From Bin87 sp965261925 (GTDB lineage Bacteria > Chloroflexota > Dehalococcoidia > Lucifugimonadales > UBA3495), in assembly GCA_965261925.1 (NCBI GenBank), contig OZ253486.1, positions 558,001 through 622,000 on the forward strand: a stretch of 64,000 bases of DNA, given 5' to 3'. The notes beneath the pieces were generated by a model. It saw only the letters and a list, made by a program, of their open reading frames with translations. It ran no database searches and was not told the origin of the DNA. Made by a program: the position numbers and the translations under genes. This document shows positions 42,351 to 50,857 of this stretch, piece after piece; position 1 is the stretch's first letter, and each line of letters begins with the position of its first letter.

Positions 42351-42803
42351 GTGACGATCCCGTCGCCCCGCTCTGACCCTGCGGACCTGGCCCGGGCTGG
42401 CCGTCTGCTGGGCCTGGACGTCGGTGACCGACGTATCGGCCTGGCGGTAAGCATACCTCCGGGGGAGTTGATCCTGCCTGCCGGGTATCTGCAGCGTCGC
42501 AATCGGCGCGCCGACATTGCCGCGATCCTGGAACAGGCCAGCCAACGCGACTCGGTAGCCATCGTCGTGGGCATGCCCTACGACGCCCACGGTCGATCCG
42601 GCGAACAGGCACGCAAAACCGATGCGCTGGTTCGCGCGCTGCAACGGGCGACCGACATCCCGGTGCTGACGGTCGACGAATCATTCAGCTCCAACGCTGC
42701 CGCCCACGACCTGCTGCAGTCCGGGCAAAGCCCGAGCCACGACCCCGGTGCGATTGACGCCGCCGCCGCGGTAACCATCCTGCGTTGTTTCCTGGCCTCG
42801 TAG
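42351..42803 (+). CDS. ruvX: Putative pre-16S rRNA nuclease / Holliday junction resolvase RuvX
   Basis: A 150-residue RNase H-fold nuclease (YqgF/RuvX), which matures the 5' end of 16S rRNA in E. coli and has been called a Holliday junction resolvase. Motifs: RLLGLDVGDRRIGLAVS (first catalytic Asp), VAIVVGMPYDAHGRSGEQA, VLTVDESFSSNAA (Glu), and the terminal Asp in IDAAAAVTIL. GTG start at 42351, preceded by GGGGAGG. Directly downstream of alaS. Confidence 0.93.
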   Translation: MTIPSPRSDPADLARAGRLLGLDVGDRRIGLAVSIPPGELILPAGYLQRRNRRADIAAILEQASQRDSVAIVVGMPYDAHGRSGEQARKTDALVRALQRATDIPVLTVDESFSSNAAAHDLLQSGQSPSHDPGAIDAAAAVTILRCFLAS

Positions 42804-43108
42804 GCGTCAATCCGGACTCCGCGGCCCGCCTCCTTCGGAAGCGCGCTGAATTCCCATTGGAGTTGAGGCGATTTCGCTACTCAAGCATCGCCTGTAGAGT
42901 TGTGGAAAACGGCAAACGCAACGACGAATCGCGTCGCGGCATTTGTATATTCCAAGCGGCGTTCAATGTGCCTGCCCGACACTCCCTCTGCACGGCGAAA
43001 CGGGCGTTGAAGCGGGGCAGGAAGTCTTGCAGCACGGCCGTGGCCTGATACACACTCTAGTAGCGTCCGCCAGGCGGAGTACGGTTACCAGCCACGCTGG
43101 GACAGCAC
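42804..43108. other. Intergenic region, nothing recognised
   Basis: 305 bases between ruvX and the 3' fragment of the split lipoprotein gene. No hairpin with T-run or gene signal was seen. Confidence 0.5.
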
Positions 43109-43445
43109 TTATGGGGTGGAGACAGCGGCGAATGTCTCCCCCACTGCCCAGTATGGTCCTGAGCAGGCAGGTGTTATCTCCGCAAGCCCGCCATGCTCCC
43201 TGGCCTCTTCGTAGGTGAGGTTGAAGGCGTCGAACTCAACCTCATCTCCCACGCGGGCAACCACGCTTCCGGTCGCGTCGGCTATCCCGACGACCCCGTC
43301 TACCATGGTCAGAGTGAAGTCGTGCGGCCAGATGAGCAGCGGGGATATTCCGGCGTAGGTCCGTTCCTTGACTCGAATGACGTCGTCGGCCACCTGCAGG
43401 CATTTCCCATACAGGACCAGCTTCCCAGCGAAAATCTCAGTGCCT
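43109..43445 (-). pseudogene. Three-repeat lipoprotein, 3' part, displaced by IS21 element
   Basis: C-terminal repeat of the lipoprotein gene that begins at 46845. It reads EIFAGKLVLYGKCLQV, then LLIWPHDFTLTMVDGVVGI, VVARVGDEVEFDAFNLT and a final Cys block (PACSGPYWAVGE). The same motifs occur twice in the 5' part. An IS21-type element lies between them; joining 45854 to 43445 gives one frame of 443 codons including the stop. As it stands this piece has no genuine start; the frame is open up to 43483 only through IS end sequence. Confidence 0.85.
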
Positions 43446-43482
43446 TGTCCCGCGTCAACTATTCTTGCCGAAAAAACGTCCA

Positions 43483-44265
43483 CTATTTTTGCCGGTTCAC
43501 CCCCTCGGCCTGGCCCCGTTGCTGGGCGGCATCAGTCCGGTAGCTGGGGACGTCAAACTCCAGGATCACGGAGTGGTGCACGACCCGGTCAATCGCCGCG
43601 GCGGTGGCCATGGGGTTGGCGAAGATGCGCTCCCACTCTGAGAAGACCAGGTTGGACGTGATGCCCAGCGACCTGCGTTCGTAGCGTTCCGCGATTAGGG
43701 TGAAGAGGACCTCGGACTCTTCGGCGCCCTGGGGCAGGTAGCCGAGATCGTCAAGGAGCAGGAAATCGAAGTTGTCCAGCTTGCGCAGCCGGCGGGGTAG
43801 GTCCAGGTCGCGCTTGGCGGCGAGTAGTTCCTGCACCAGGCGGTAGGCCGGTGCGAAGAGGACCGAGTGTCCGGCTTCGACCAGGCGGTGGCCCAGGGCG
43901 CAGAGCGCGTGGGTCTTGCCGGTGCCGGGCAGTCCGAAGGCCAGCACGTTGACGCCGTGTTCCACGAAACTGCCCTGGGCCAGATGGTCCAGTTGCTGCC
44001 GCAGGGCCAGGGGCATCCGGTGGTGCTCGAAGGTTTCCCAGGTCTTGCCCGAGGGGAGCCTGGACGACTGACGCAGCCGGTTGATGCGCCGGTGGCGGCG
44101 ATCGTCGGCTTCCTGTTCCAGGACCTCGAGGAAGATGGGTAGGGCGTCGCCATGTCCGGAGGCGGTGAAACGGTCCACCGACTGGGCGCCCATGGTGGGC
44201 AGCTTGAATTGGTGGCACAGCTGGCCGATGCGTTCCTGCATGACGCTGGTGTCGATTACCGTCAT
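43483..44265 (-). CDS. istB: IS21 helper ATPase IstB
   Basis: A 260-residue AAA+ ATPase related to DnaC that helps the IstA transposase choose and form target complexes. Walker A AFGLPGTGKTHALCALG near residue 100, Walker B FLLLDDLGYLPQ, and sensor-like SLGITSNLVFSEWERIF. The start at 44265 overlaps the istA stop by four bases (ATGA), the usual coupled arrangement. The C-terminal residues run into the inner end of the IS. Confidence 0.95.
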   Translation of the reverse strand: MTVIDTSVMQERIGQLCHQFKLPTMGAQSVDRFTASGHGDALPIFLEVLEQEADDRRHRRINRLRQSSRLPSGKTWETFEHHRMPLALRQQLDHLAQGSFVEHGVNVLAFGLPGTGKTHALCALGHRLVEAGHSVLFAPAYRLVQELLAAKRDLDLPRRLRKLDNFDFLLLDDLGYLPQGAEESEVLFTLIAERYERRSLGITSNLVFSEWERIFANPMATAAAIDRVVHHSVILEFDVPSYRTDAAQQRGQAEGVNRQK

Positions 44266-45764
44266 CCGCACACCCCCACCGTGGCCAGGCTGACCGTGAG
44301 CAGGCGGTCGTAGATTTTCAGGTCCGGCTGGCCGGACAGGGTCAGCGCTGGGGCTTCGGGCACCTTGGGCTCGGCCAGGTCTCGCACCTCGGCGTAGTCG
44401 AAGGGCTGGCCCGCCTCCAGCAGCAGCGACAGCGCGCTGTCCACCGTGGCTTCCATGGTGGTGGCCGCCAGGTGCAGGATCCGCACGTACTCCACGTCGG
44501 CACGCTCCCCGCGCCATCCGTTGAGCGCATCGTAGGCCAGCCGAAAGTGCAAGGTGGGAAACAGCTGCTCCCGGAAGCGGTAACGGGCGAATGCTCCCGG
44601 CTTGCGCACCAGTGAGCCGATGACGTGGCGGTAATTGACGTTGGCTGCACCCTCGCCGCGCACCCGTTCCATGCGTTCCACCAGGTGGCCCTTGTAGTAG
44701 ACTTCCACCCAGTCGGCGTACAAACGGATCTGCACCTCCTTGCCGATGAGGCGGGAGGGTACGCTGTAGCTATGTCCCGCTACCTGGATGGTGCTCCACT
44801 TGCGCACCTTGGACTGGTAGTTGACGTATTCCGGCACGGGAGCTGGCGGTAGGGAGCCCAGGCAAAGCATCTCCTGCTCCAGCTTCCCCTCTACCAGACG
44901 ATTGCGTCTCTCCACCATCTCCCGTACGAAGTGAGCGTAGTCGTCGGCGGTGTGGAAATCGCGGCTGCCCCGCAGGATGAGGGCCTGGTCGATCGCGTCC
45001 TTGAGGCGGTAGTGGGCATGCTCGGCGACGCCGTTTTCATGGCTCTGGCCGCGATTGATGCGGGTGGAACGGAGACCGTAGTGGTCCAGCAGAGCGGAGT
45101 AATTGTCGTTTAGTGCACGGCCGCGGCTGCGTTTCACCTCGTGGGTGGCAGCCGAGGTATTGTCTGAGCGCACCACCTCTGGGACGCCGCCCAGGGTCCA
45201 GAGGGCATTCTGCAATCCCTGCTGCAACGCCAGGAAGGTCTCACCGGCGGCGACCTCGGCGTAGCGCCATCCAGAGTGGCTGAGGATCAACTGGAACAGC
45301 AGGTGCGGGTAGGACTCTCCGGCGATGGTCACCTTGAGTTCCCCGCAGTGGGTGAAGTCGAACTGGGCTTCCCGACCCGGCGGATGCTCCTGGGGGAAGT
45401 ACACCTCCCGCTCCGGCCCGTGCAGCGCCCGCCAGTCCTGTAACCGTCGTTGCAGCGTCCTGAGTTGGGAGGCGCTGAACCGACCGGGATGCTGCTCGGC
45501 CAACCAGTCAATAATTGTCGTTGCCCTCAGCCTGCCGGTCGGATCATTCCGTAGCAGCGGCTCGATCTCATCCTCCCACACCCCGTCGAAGGGATCGGGC
45601 CGAGTGCGCCACCAGTGCTCCGGTTTCGTCGCCGACGGCAATGGACCACTCTGCCACTTGCGCGCTGAACGCACGCTCATCCCAGCCTTGGCTGCTGCCG
45701 TTTCCTGTGTTTTGCCTTCCATACGTTTCTGCCTCAGTAGCCCTACTTGTCGGTCTGTAATCAA
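44262..45764 (-). CDS. istA: IS21 transposase IstA
   Basis: A 500-residue DDE transposase. An N-terminal helix-turn-helix (TQETAAAKAGMSVRSARKWQ), then the catalytic core: AQFDFTHCGELKVTI (first Asp), VPEVVRSDNTSAATHEV (second Asp), and INRGQSHENGVAEHAHYRLK (Glu). The C-terminal beta-barrel (YSVPSRLIGKEVQIRLYADW) is typical of the IS21/Mu family. No internal stop; likely active. Overlaps istB by four bases. Confidence 0.95.
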   Translation of the reverse strand: MITDRQVGLLRQKRMEGKTQETAAAKAGMSVRSARKWQSGPLPSATKPEHWWRTRPDPFDGVWEDEIEPLLRNDPTGRLRATTIIDWLAEQHPGRFSASQLRTLQRRLQDWRALHGPEREVYFPQEHPPGREAQFDFTHCGELKVTIAGESYPHLLFQLILSHSGWRYAEVAAGETFLALQQGLQNALWTLGGVPEVVRSDNTSAATHEVKRSRGRALNDNYSALLDHYGLRSTRINRGQSHENGVAEHAHYRLKDAIDQALILRGSRDFHTADDYAHFVREMVERRNRLVEGKLEQEMLCLGSLPPAPVPEYVNYQSKVRKWSTIQVAGHSYSVPSRLIGKEVQIRLYADWVEVYYKGHLVERMERVRGEGAANVNYRHVIGSLVRKPGAFARYRFREQLFPTLHFRLAYDALNGWRGERADVEYVRILHLAATTMEATVDSALSLLLEAGQPFDYAEVRDLAEPKVPEAPALTLSGQPDLKIYDRLLTVSLATVGVCG

Positions 45765-45840
45765 CGGTACCTCCGTACCGAATGATTACCCCATATCGAC
45801 CGGCAAAAATGGTCGACGCTACCGGCAGGATCAATTGTCG

Positions 45841-46845
45841 TTAATCAGTGCCTTCCGCAGGCCTCACAATTCCATCCTGCTTGGGGAAGTAGACCTCGAC
45901 GTCCGGCAGGGTTTTCATCTTGTTGGCCCGCCACGCCGGCCCCGAACACTCCCCGCTGCCCCGATTGAAATAGCCTCCACCGCCGGCGATTTCATTTCCT
46001 ACCTCCGCGACGACGCGGCCCGCGCCGCTTCGAATTTGCACCACGCCCTGATGGACATGGGGCGTGAACCCAGCGGGCCAGATTATGGTGGGCCAGCGCG
46101 GTCTGGTAGGGCTGTCCTTCAAGCGAAGGCAATGCCCGTCCAAAATGAGCTCTCCCACGCCAGCCGCACTCGCCAGCGCTCGGTGGCGTGAGATCATGGT
46201 CCTTGACCGCAGAAACACGACGTCTGGATCTGACAAGCGCAGTTCGGTTACCTCGTTCTTCGGATCGAAGGCGCTCACCTCGTCGCCCACCAGGAAATAG
46301 GGGTCTGCGCAGTCCTTCGACAGTCCGGTTACCAACTCCCTCTCCGCAGCCTGCTCAAAGGTGAGGGCGGCGCGGCTGAGCCTGATGTGGTCCCCCACGC
46401 GCGCAACGACCTGACCAAGTTCGTCCACTACTCGCACCGTCCCGGGCTCGGTCGCAAACGCGAACCCGTTTGGCCAGATGAGCAACCAGGAACCTGGATC
46501 ATTGGCGTCTTGGCTCGGGGAAACTTCCGCCCGAAGACATCCTTCCCTCAGGACCAGTTGCGCGGCGAAGTACTCCCCACCGCTGTCCGTCTCCAGTGGT
46601 GCGTCGTGACGCGGGAAAGCCACCGCAGAGGCCGGTTTGTCGTTTATTGGCAGAGTGTCGGAACTTGGGGATAGATTTGCGGTCGCCTGATCCGGTGCGC
46701 GGTCGTTGCCACATCCGGCCATCATACCTATCAGGATAATCACGGCAACCAGAATACAACCATTTGGCCAGATACGGGCAGGTAACCGGAAGGACCCCGA
46801 ATGTTCTCCAATATTGCACGGCGCAAGGCTTCTCATGCCATTCAT
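45841..46845 (-). CDS. Three-repeat lipoprotein, 5' part, truncated by IS21 element
   Basis: N-terminal two thirds of an exported lipoprotein. The signal GCILVAVIILIGMMAGC ends in lipobox MAGC. Two copies of a domain of about 100-120 residues follow: YFAAQLVLREGCLRAEV to SWLLIWPNGFAFATEPG and VVARVGDHIRLSR in the first; GELILDGHCLRLKDSP, TIIWPAGFTPHV and VVAEVGNEIAGGGGY in the second. Each has one conserved Cys after the first strand, an IWPxxF strand and a V(V)AxVG strand. The third copy is at 43109-43445. The present stop (TAA) is supplied by the IS end. I do not recognise this domain in named families. Confidence 0.82.
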   Translation of the reverse strand: MNGMRSLAPCNIGEHSGSFRLPARIWPNGCILVAVIILIGMMAGCGNDRAPDQATANLSPSSDTLPINDKPASAVAFPRHDAPLETDSGGEYFAAQLVLREGCLRAEVSPSQDANDPGSWLLIWPNGFAFATEPGTVRVVDELGQVVARVGDHIRLSRAALTFEQAAERELVTGLSKDCADPYFLVGDEVSAFDPKNEVTELRLSDPDVVFLRSRTMISRHRALASAAGVGELILDGHCLRLKDSPTRPRWPTIIWPAGFTPHVHQGVVQIRSGAGRVVAEVGNEIAGGGGYFNRGSGECSGPAWRANKMKTLPDVEVYFPKQDGIVRPAEGTD

Positions 46846-47181
46846 CTTACCAACCTTTCAGAGCAGAATTCTGCGACGGCACAGGACGCAAGGATCGGAA
46901 TTGATGGATGAACTCGCCCGCGATAAACAATCATACTGTCCAAGCATTTCGCGGGCGAGATTATCCCATGGCCCGCGACGCCCGGAATAAAGAACCCTGA
47001 AATTCCGGGTATTTCCGGGGTTTCAATAGATTACGAAATCCGCCGGATGATTGACCGATGTCCGACGCGTCGGCCGCGGAATCGGAGTAGCGAAATCGCC
47101 TGATTGGAGTCGCTCTTGACGACTGACGAACGGTAGTTCTATACTGCCAAAGTGTTTAGAACGTTCGTTTCGAGGTGGATT
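46846..47181. other. Intergenic region with a hairpin
   Basis: 336 bases between divergent genes. The only structure seen is TGAAATTCCGG/CCGGGGTTTCA (46998-47025, two G-U pairs, 6-base loop) without a T-run. It must hold promoters for both neighbours. Confidence 0.5.
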
Positions 47182-47523
47182 ATGTTCGCCATGGACGCCG
47201 TGGCACCCAAGCGACGCGAAATCGCCGAACCGAGATTTGACCATTACGAGGATACCGGGTGCGAGGTCGCCTCGACCTGCTTTGGCTGCCCGTTACCTCG
47301 CTGCAAGTTTGACGATATGGAATGGTTTTACAAATACCGTCGTTTGGGGCGATACCTGCACATGGCCTCCGTCATACACGGCGAGGGCCTTTCCATATCC
47401 GAAGCCGCCGAGCGATTCTCCGTCACCCAGCGGACCATATTCCGCGTCTTAAACCGCTGCCGTGACGCCATGCGGGAATTGACGCCAGCGGAAGCCGCCG
47501 TGTTCGCCAGGCTGGCGGCATAA
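47182..47523 (+). CDS. Small Cys-rich helix-turn-helix regulator
   Basis: A 113-residue DNA-binding protein. The N-terminal part has CEVASTCFGCPLPRC, a C-x5-C-x2-C-x4-C cluster that may bind zinc or an iron-sulfur group. The C-terminal part has GLSISEAAERFSVTQRTIFR, a helix-turn-helix like sigma region 4 or phage/transposon regulators. The ATG at 47182 is preceded by GAGGTGG; an upstream ATG at 47152 lacks this. Target unknown. It lies 54 bases before a small membrane protein gene. Confidence 0.7.
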   Translation: MFAMDAVAPKRREIAEPRFDHYEDTGCEVASTCFGCPLPRCKFDDMEWFYKYRRLGRYLHMASVIHGEGLSISEAAERFSVTQRTIFRVLNRCRDAMRELTPAEAAVFARLAA

Positions 47524-47577
47524 CGGCCCCGACGGGTCGGGCCAACGGATGAACGAAGATGGTCGCAACCCCTCGCT

Positions 47578-47985
47578 GTGGCGGTTTTTCGATGGTGCAG
47601 CATCGCGGTCAGCGCCAGCATGCTTTTGGCGGTGCTTGCGAACGCATGCGTGTTTTGCACCGGACTGCCGCCATTTGGTCATCTCAAAGAACTGACCAAC
47701 CGCGACGACGGGATTATAATTGCGGCAACACTGCTCCTGTTTCCCACCACAGCAGTTCTGTACGGAGTATTCAAAATGTTCTTTGCAGCCAAAGAAGCGG
47801 TCGAACGCAAAGCTCGCGAACGCGGTCGCCAGGAAGGTATCAGGGAAGGCATCAAAGAAGGCATCCGCGCCGGCCGCCAAGCCGGTCGCCAAGCGGAACG
47901 GGAACGCCTCGTTGCTGCCTTGGAACAACAGGGCGTCCAGCTCACCCCGGAACTCGCCAGAATCCTTGCGGGGGACGATGAATAG
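47578..47985 (+). CDS. Small membrane protein with charged coiled-coil tail
   Basis: A 135-residue protein with two hydrophobic segments (about 8-28 and 45-68) and a cytoplasmic tail of repeated charged triplets (GRQEGIREGIKEGIRAGRQA), a pattern also seen in tails of PD-(D/E)XK transposase-like proteins. The end EQQGVQLTPELARILAG resembles the same tails. GTG start at 47578 without a clear ribosome binding site. Function unknown; probably not an enzyme on its own. Confidence 0.6.
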   Translation: MAVFRWCSIAVSASMLLAVLANACVFCTGLPPFGHLKELTNRDDGIIIAATLLLFPTTAVLYGVFKMFFAAKEAVERKARERGRQEGIREGIKEGIRAGRQAGRQAERERLVAALEQQGVQLTPELARILAGDDE

Positions 47986-47991
47986 CGGGGT

Positions 47992-49167
47992 CTAACCCCT
48001 GGGCAGTCCCAGCCCACGTCCCGCGACGATACCTCGCTGTACCTCCGAGGTGCCGCCGGCGATCTTATGGGAGAAACTGATCATCCAGTTCTCCGGTAGA
48101 CGACCATTCAGCGGAGCCCGTTTCTCGCCACGCCCCAACGCGCCTTCCAGACCCGTCATTTCCAAAACGCTATTGGCCGCCCGGTGCAGGGTTTCGCTGC
48201 CGAACGCCTTGCTCATGGACGCTTCCTTGTTCGGGACCAGCCCTTCTCCCTGCATCCACGCCACGTTGTAGGCCATCAGGCGGGCGACCTCACACTCCAC
48301 GTACCGGTCGGCCAGCAGGTTTCGCACCCAAGGCTGCTGCGTGACCTTGATGCCGTTGCGTGAAACCTTGCCCGCGTACTCGCGAGTGTCATCCAGCAGC
48401 CGACGGGCGATGGCCGAATAGTCGATGCCGGATCGCTCGAAGTCCAGCAAGGTCACGGCCACATACCAACCGCGGTTTTCCTCCCCAACGACGTTGCTGC
48501 TGGGCACGCGCACGTTGTCGAAAATCACCTGGTTAAACTCGTGGGCCCCGGCCATGTTGACCACCGGCCGCACCTCTACTCCAGGCGTTTTCATATCGAC
48601 CAGGATGAAACTGATCCCGCGGTGCCGGGGCGCCTCCGGGTCGGTTCGAGCCAGGCACATGATCCAATCGGAGCGGTGCGCCAGCGTCGTCCAGATTTTC
48701 GCTCCGTTGATGACGTACTCGTCACCATCGCGTACCGCCCTGGTGCTGAGCGACGCCAGGTCGGATCCGGACTCGGGTTCGCTGTAACCCTGACACCACT
48801 GGATTTCACCGCGCGCGATGGGCGGAAGATGTTGTTGCTTCTGCTGCTCGCTGCCGTGGATCATCAGCGTGGGCCCCAGCATCCGCACGCCAAAAATATC
48901 CCGCCCCGGCGCGCGCAAGTAGGCCAGCTCTTCGTTGTAGATGGCCGACCGCACGGGCGAGGCATCCTGCCCGCCATATTCCCCTGGCCAGTGCATCGTG
49001 AGCCAGCCACGCTCCGCCAACCGACCTCGCAGGTGCATGGTGAAGTCCCAATCGTATTCCTCGGGCCACCGTCCGCCGCCCTCCCAATCGGGCGGCAACT
49101 CCGCCCTTATGAACTGGCGCAGTTCGCCTCGGAAATGATCGTCTTCCGGAGTGAAGCGGTACTCCAA
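47992..49167 (-). CDS. Acyl-CoA dehydrogenase
   Basis: A 391-residue FAD enzyme that makes the alpha-beta double bond in acyl-CoA thioesters. Visible: WPGEYGGQDASPVRSAIYNE in the N-terminal helices, WCQGYSEPESGSDLASLSTRA and VINGAKIWTTLAHRSDWIM in the beta domain, and the C-terminal FAD/nucleotide segment SHKIAGGTSEVQRGIVAGRGL. The form fits the FadE-type branch used for cyclic or branched acyl-CoAs. TTG start with GGGAGG about eight bases upstream. It lies 52 bases after the small RAM-domain gene on the same strand. Confidence 0.93.
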   Translation of the reverse strand: MEYRFTPEDDHFRGELRQFIRAELPPDWEGGGRWPEEYDWDFTMHLRGRLAERGWLTMHWPGEYGGQDASPVRSAIYNEELAYLRAPGRDIFGVRMLGPTLMIHGSEQQKQQHLPPIARGEIQWCQGYSEPESGSDLASLSTRAVRDGDEYVINGAKIWTTLAHRSDWIMCLARTDPEAPRHRGISFILVDMKTPGVEVRPVVNMAGAHEFNQVIFDNVRVPSSNVVGEENRGWYVAVTLLDFERSGIDYSAIARRLLDDTREYAGKVSRNGIKVTQQPWVRNLLADRYVECEVARLMAYNVAWMQGEGLVPNKEASMSKAFGSETLHRAANSVLEMTGLEGALGRGEKRAPLNGRLPENWMISFSHKIAGGTSEVQRGIVAGRGLGLPRG

Positions 49168-49219
49168 ACCATGCCTCCCGCAAAATCAGGTAGTCGTCGT
49201 GATCAACCCCAACCGAGCA

Positions 49220-49456
49220 TCAAGCGTCCACGGCCACGCAGGTCACGGTTCGCACCACGCCTACCACGGTATGGATTTTCTCCGTCACCAACCCCCCGAC
49301 CACCGACATATCCTCGCCGGAAATCACCGCGATGATGTCGTAAGGACCCGTGACCACGTCCACCGATTCGATGCCGTCCAGGTCTCGCAATGTGGTAGCT
49401 ACGTCTCTGGTTCGGCCAACGGCGGTTTCAACCAGCAAAAAGGCTTTAGTTGCCAT
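49220..49456 (-). CDS. Stand-alone RAM domain (Lrp/AsnC ligand-binding) protein
   Basis: A 78-residue protein consisting only of the regulator-of-amino-acid-metabolism domain of Lrp/AsnC regulators: KAFLLVETAVGRTRDVATTL, ESVDVVTGPYDIIAVISGED, then VGVVRTVTCVAVDA. There is no DNA-binding part. Such stand-alone proteins form oligomers that bind amino acids or related ligands and may modulate full-length relatives. AGGAG precedes the ATG. It is directly upstream of the acyl-CoA dehydrogenase gene and probably co-transcribed. Confidence 0.88.
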   Translation of the reverse strand: MATKAFLLVETAVGRTRDVATTLRDLDGIESVDVVTGPYDIIAVISGEDMSVVGGLVTEKIHTVVGVVRTVTCVAVDA

Positions 49457-49576
49457 GATTTGGCGTCTCCTGTTTCAAGGGTGAAGTGAGGCAACGGCGG
49501 CAGGACGAAACCCTGCCACACGAGCCGGGCAATTCTACGGTGGCCCAGCCGGGAGAGTCAATTGAACCGGGCCGCG

Positions 49577-50458
49577 CTACAGCTCAGCCGCCAACCGTCG
49601 TACCAGATCCGTCGCGAGTTCCCGGGTGTCTTCTCGTTTCAGCGCGTACTCCAGCGAGGCCCGCAACAACCCCAGCGGGTTGCCGCCGTCGTAGCGTACT
49701 CCTTCGAACTCGCAGGCATAAACGGCCGTGTCTTCCATCAGCAACGCCAGGCCATCCGTCAACTGGACCTCACCACGAGCGCCCGGTGGCGTTCGCTCGA
49801 GACAATCGAATACCCGCGCGGGCAGCAGGTACCGTCCCACGATGGACAGGTTGGAGGGCGCGGTTCCGGGAGGCGGCTTTTCCACCAGCCCGTAGACCCG
49901 GTGCCGACCCTCTCCGGAGGGTTCAGAATCCACCACGCCGTAATTTTGTACCAGTTCCCACGGCACGCGCTCCACCGCCACTGCCGCCGCGCCGTCTTCG
50001 GAGGCAACCGCGGCCATCATTTGAGACAACAATCCCGGGGAATGGTCCACGATGTCGTCCGGCAAAATCACGGCGAAGGATTCGTCTCCCACCGCTTCCC
50101 GCGCCGTCAGCACGGCGTGGCCCAATCCCAAGGGTTGCTCCTGGATCACAAATGACACGGTGGCCAGGTCCACCCCGGATCGGACCTTTTCCAGGAGCTG
50201 GGCATCATCGGACAATCGTGCCTCGAGATCCGGTCGCGGGTGGAAATACTCGGCGATCCCTTCCTTGCCCGGGGAGGTAACCACGATTACGTCCGTTATT
50301 CCCGCTTCCGCCGCTTCCTCCACCACGTATTGCAGCATCGGCCGATCGAGTATCGGCAGCAGTTCTTTGGGCACGGAGCGGGTTACCGGCAAAAACCTGG
50401 TCCCGAGACCCGCCGCCGGAATTACTGCTTTACGGATCGCGGCGCACATCACCAGCAA
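49577..50458 (-). CDS. galU: UTP-glucose-1-phosphate uridylyltransferase
   Basis: A 293-residue nucleotidyltransferase that makes UDP-glucose from UTP and glucose-1-phosphate for surface sugars. N-terminal signature IRKAVIPAAGLGTRFLPVTR and PKELLPILDRPMLQYVVEEA, then FVIQEQPLGLGHAVLTAREA, FAVILPDDIVDH, and GEVQLTDGLALL near residue 235. Normal length. The start is either the upstream codon at 50458 or the ATG at 50449; no ribosome binding site decides it. The nearest UDP-glucose-using gene is the broken dehydrogenase fragment at 16469. Confidence 0.95.
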   Translation of the reverse strand: MLVMCAAIRKAVIPAAGLGTRFLPVTRSVPKELLPILDRPMLQYVVEEAAEAGITDVIVVTSPGKEGIAEYFHPRPDLEARLSDDAQLLEKVRSGVDLATVSFVIQEQPLGLGHAVLTAREAVGDESFAVILPDDIVDHSPGLLSQMMAAVASEDGAAAVAVERVPWELVQNYGVVDSEPSGEGRHRVYGLVEKPPPGTAPSNLSIVGRYLLPARVFDCLERTPPGARGEVQLTDGLALLMEDTAVYACEFEGVRYDGGNPLGLLRASLEYALKREDTRELATDLVRRLAAEL

Positions 50459-50553
50459 TCATAGCACGGAGCGGTTATGCAGCCGGACGGGTCGGATGAC
50501 GGCCGTGCGGTCGCGACGAATCGGCGCCACCATGCGCCAGGTTCAACGGTGGA

Positions 50554-50829
50554 CTACTCGGGACGGGAAACTGGCTCGGCCCCTTCAATTTGCCGTGACG
50601 CCACGCGCCGGTTGCTGGCCAGATAGGCAATCACGATCATTGCTGGCATGGCGAGGATTACTATGCCGATGATGATGACCACCGTGAGTTCGGTGAACCC
50701 CAGCTGACCCAACAATACGTGGCTCAGCGCGGCCATTATCCATTGGAGCAACGTCGGGTCCGCCTCGCCGTGATGGCGTCCCAAAGCTGCCAATATGGCA
50801 ACGAACGTTGTTCCGCCCATTGTGGTCAC
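50554..50829 (-). CDS. Small putative membrane protein
   Basis: A 91-residue protein with an N-terminal hydrophobic stretch and one clear membrane helix (LTVVIIIGIVILAMPAMIVI), ending in a charged tail. No family recognised. GTG start without a clear ribosome binding site, so the call rests on hydrophobicity and on filling the gap between galU and the MFS gene on the same strand. Confidence 0.45.
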   Translation of the reverse strand: MTTMGGTTFVAILAALGRHHGEADPTLLQWIMAALSHVLLGQLGFTELTVVIIIGIVILAMPAMIVIAYLASNRRVASRQIEGAEPVSRPE

Positions 50830-50857
50830 CCAAGGCCATGCCGATCAAACGGCAGCC

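Larger units (their letters stand above)
43446..45847 (-). mobile_element. IS21-family insertion sequence, complete, about 2.4 kb
   Basis: Carries istA and istB on the minus strand. Its ends start with TG and hold two imperfect repeats each, as usual for IS21: on the left GTCAACTATTCTTGCCG and GTCCACTATTTTTGCCGG, on the right the reverse complements of GACAATTGATCCTGCCGG and GTCGACCATTTTTGCCGG. A 6-bp target duplication GTGCCT flanks it (43440-43445, 45848-45853). Removing the element and one copy restores the lipoprotein frame. The exact end could shift by two bases because the flanks share TCAGTGCCTT. Confidence 0.9.
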
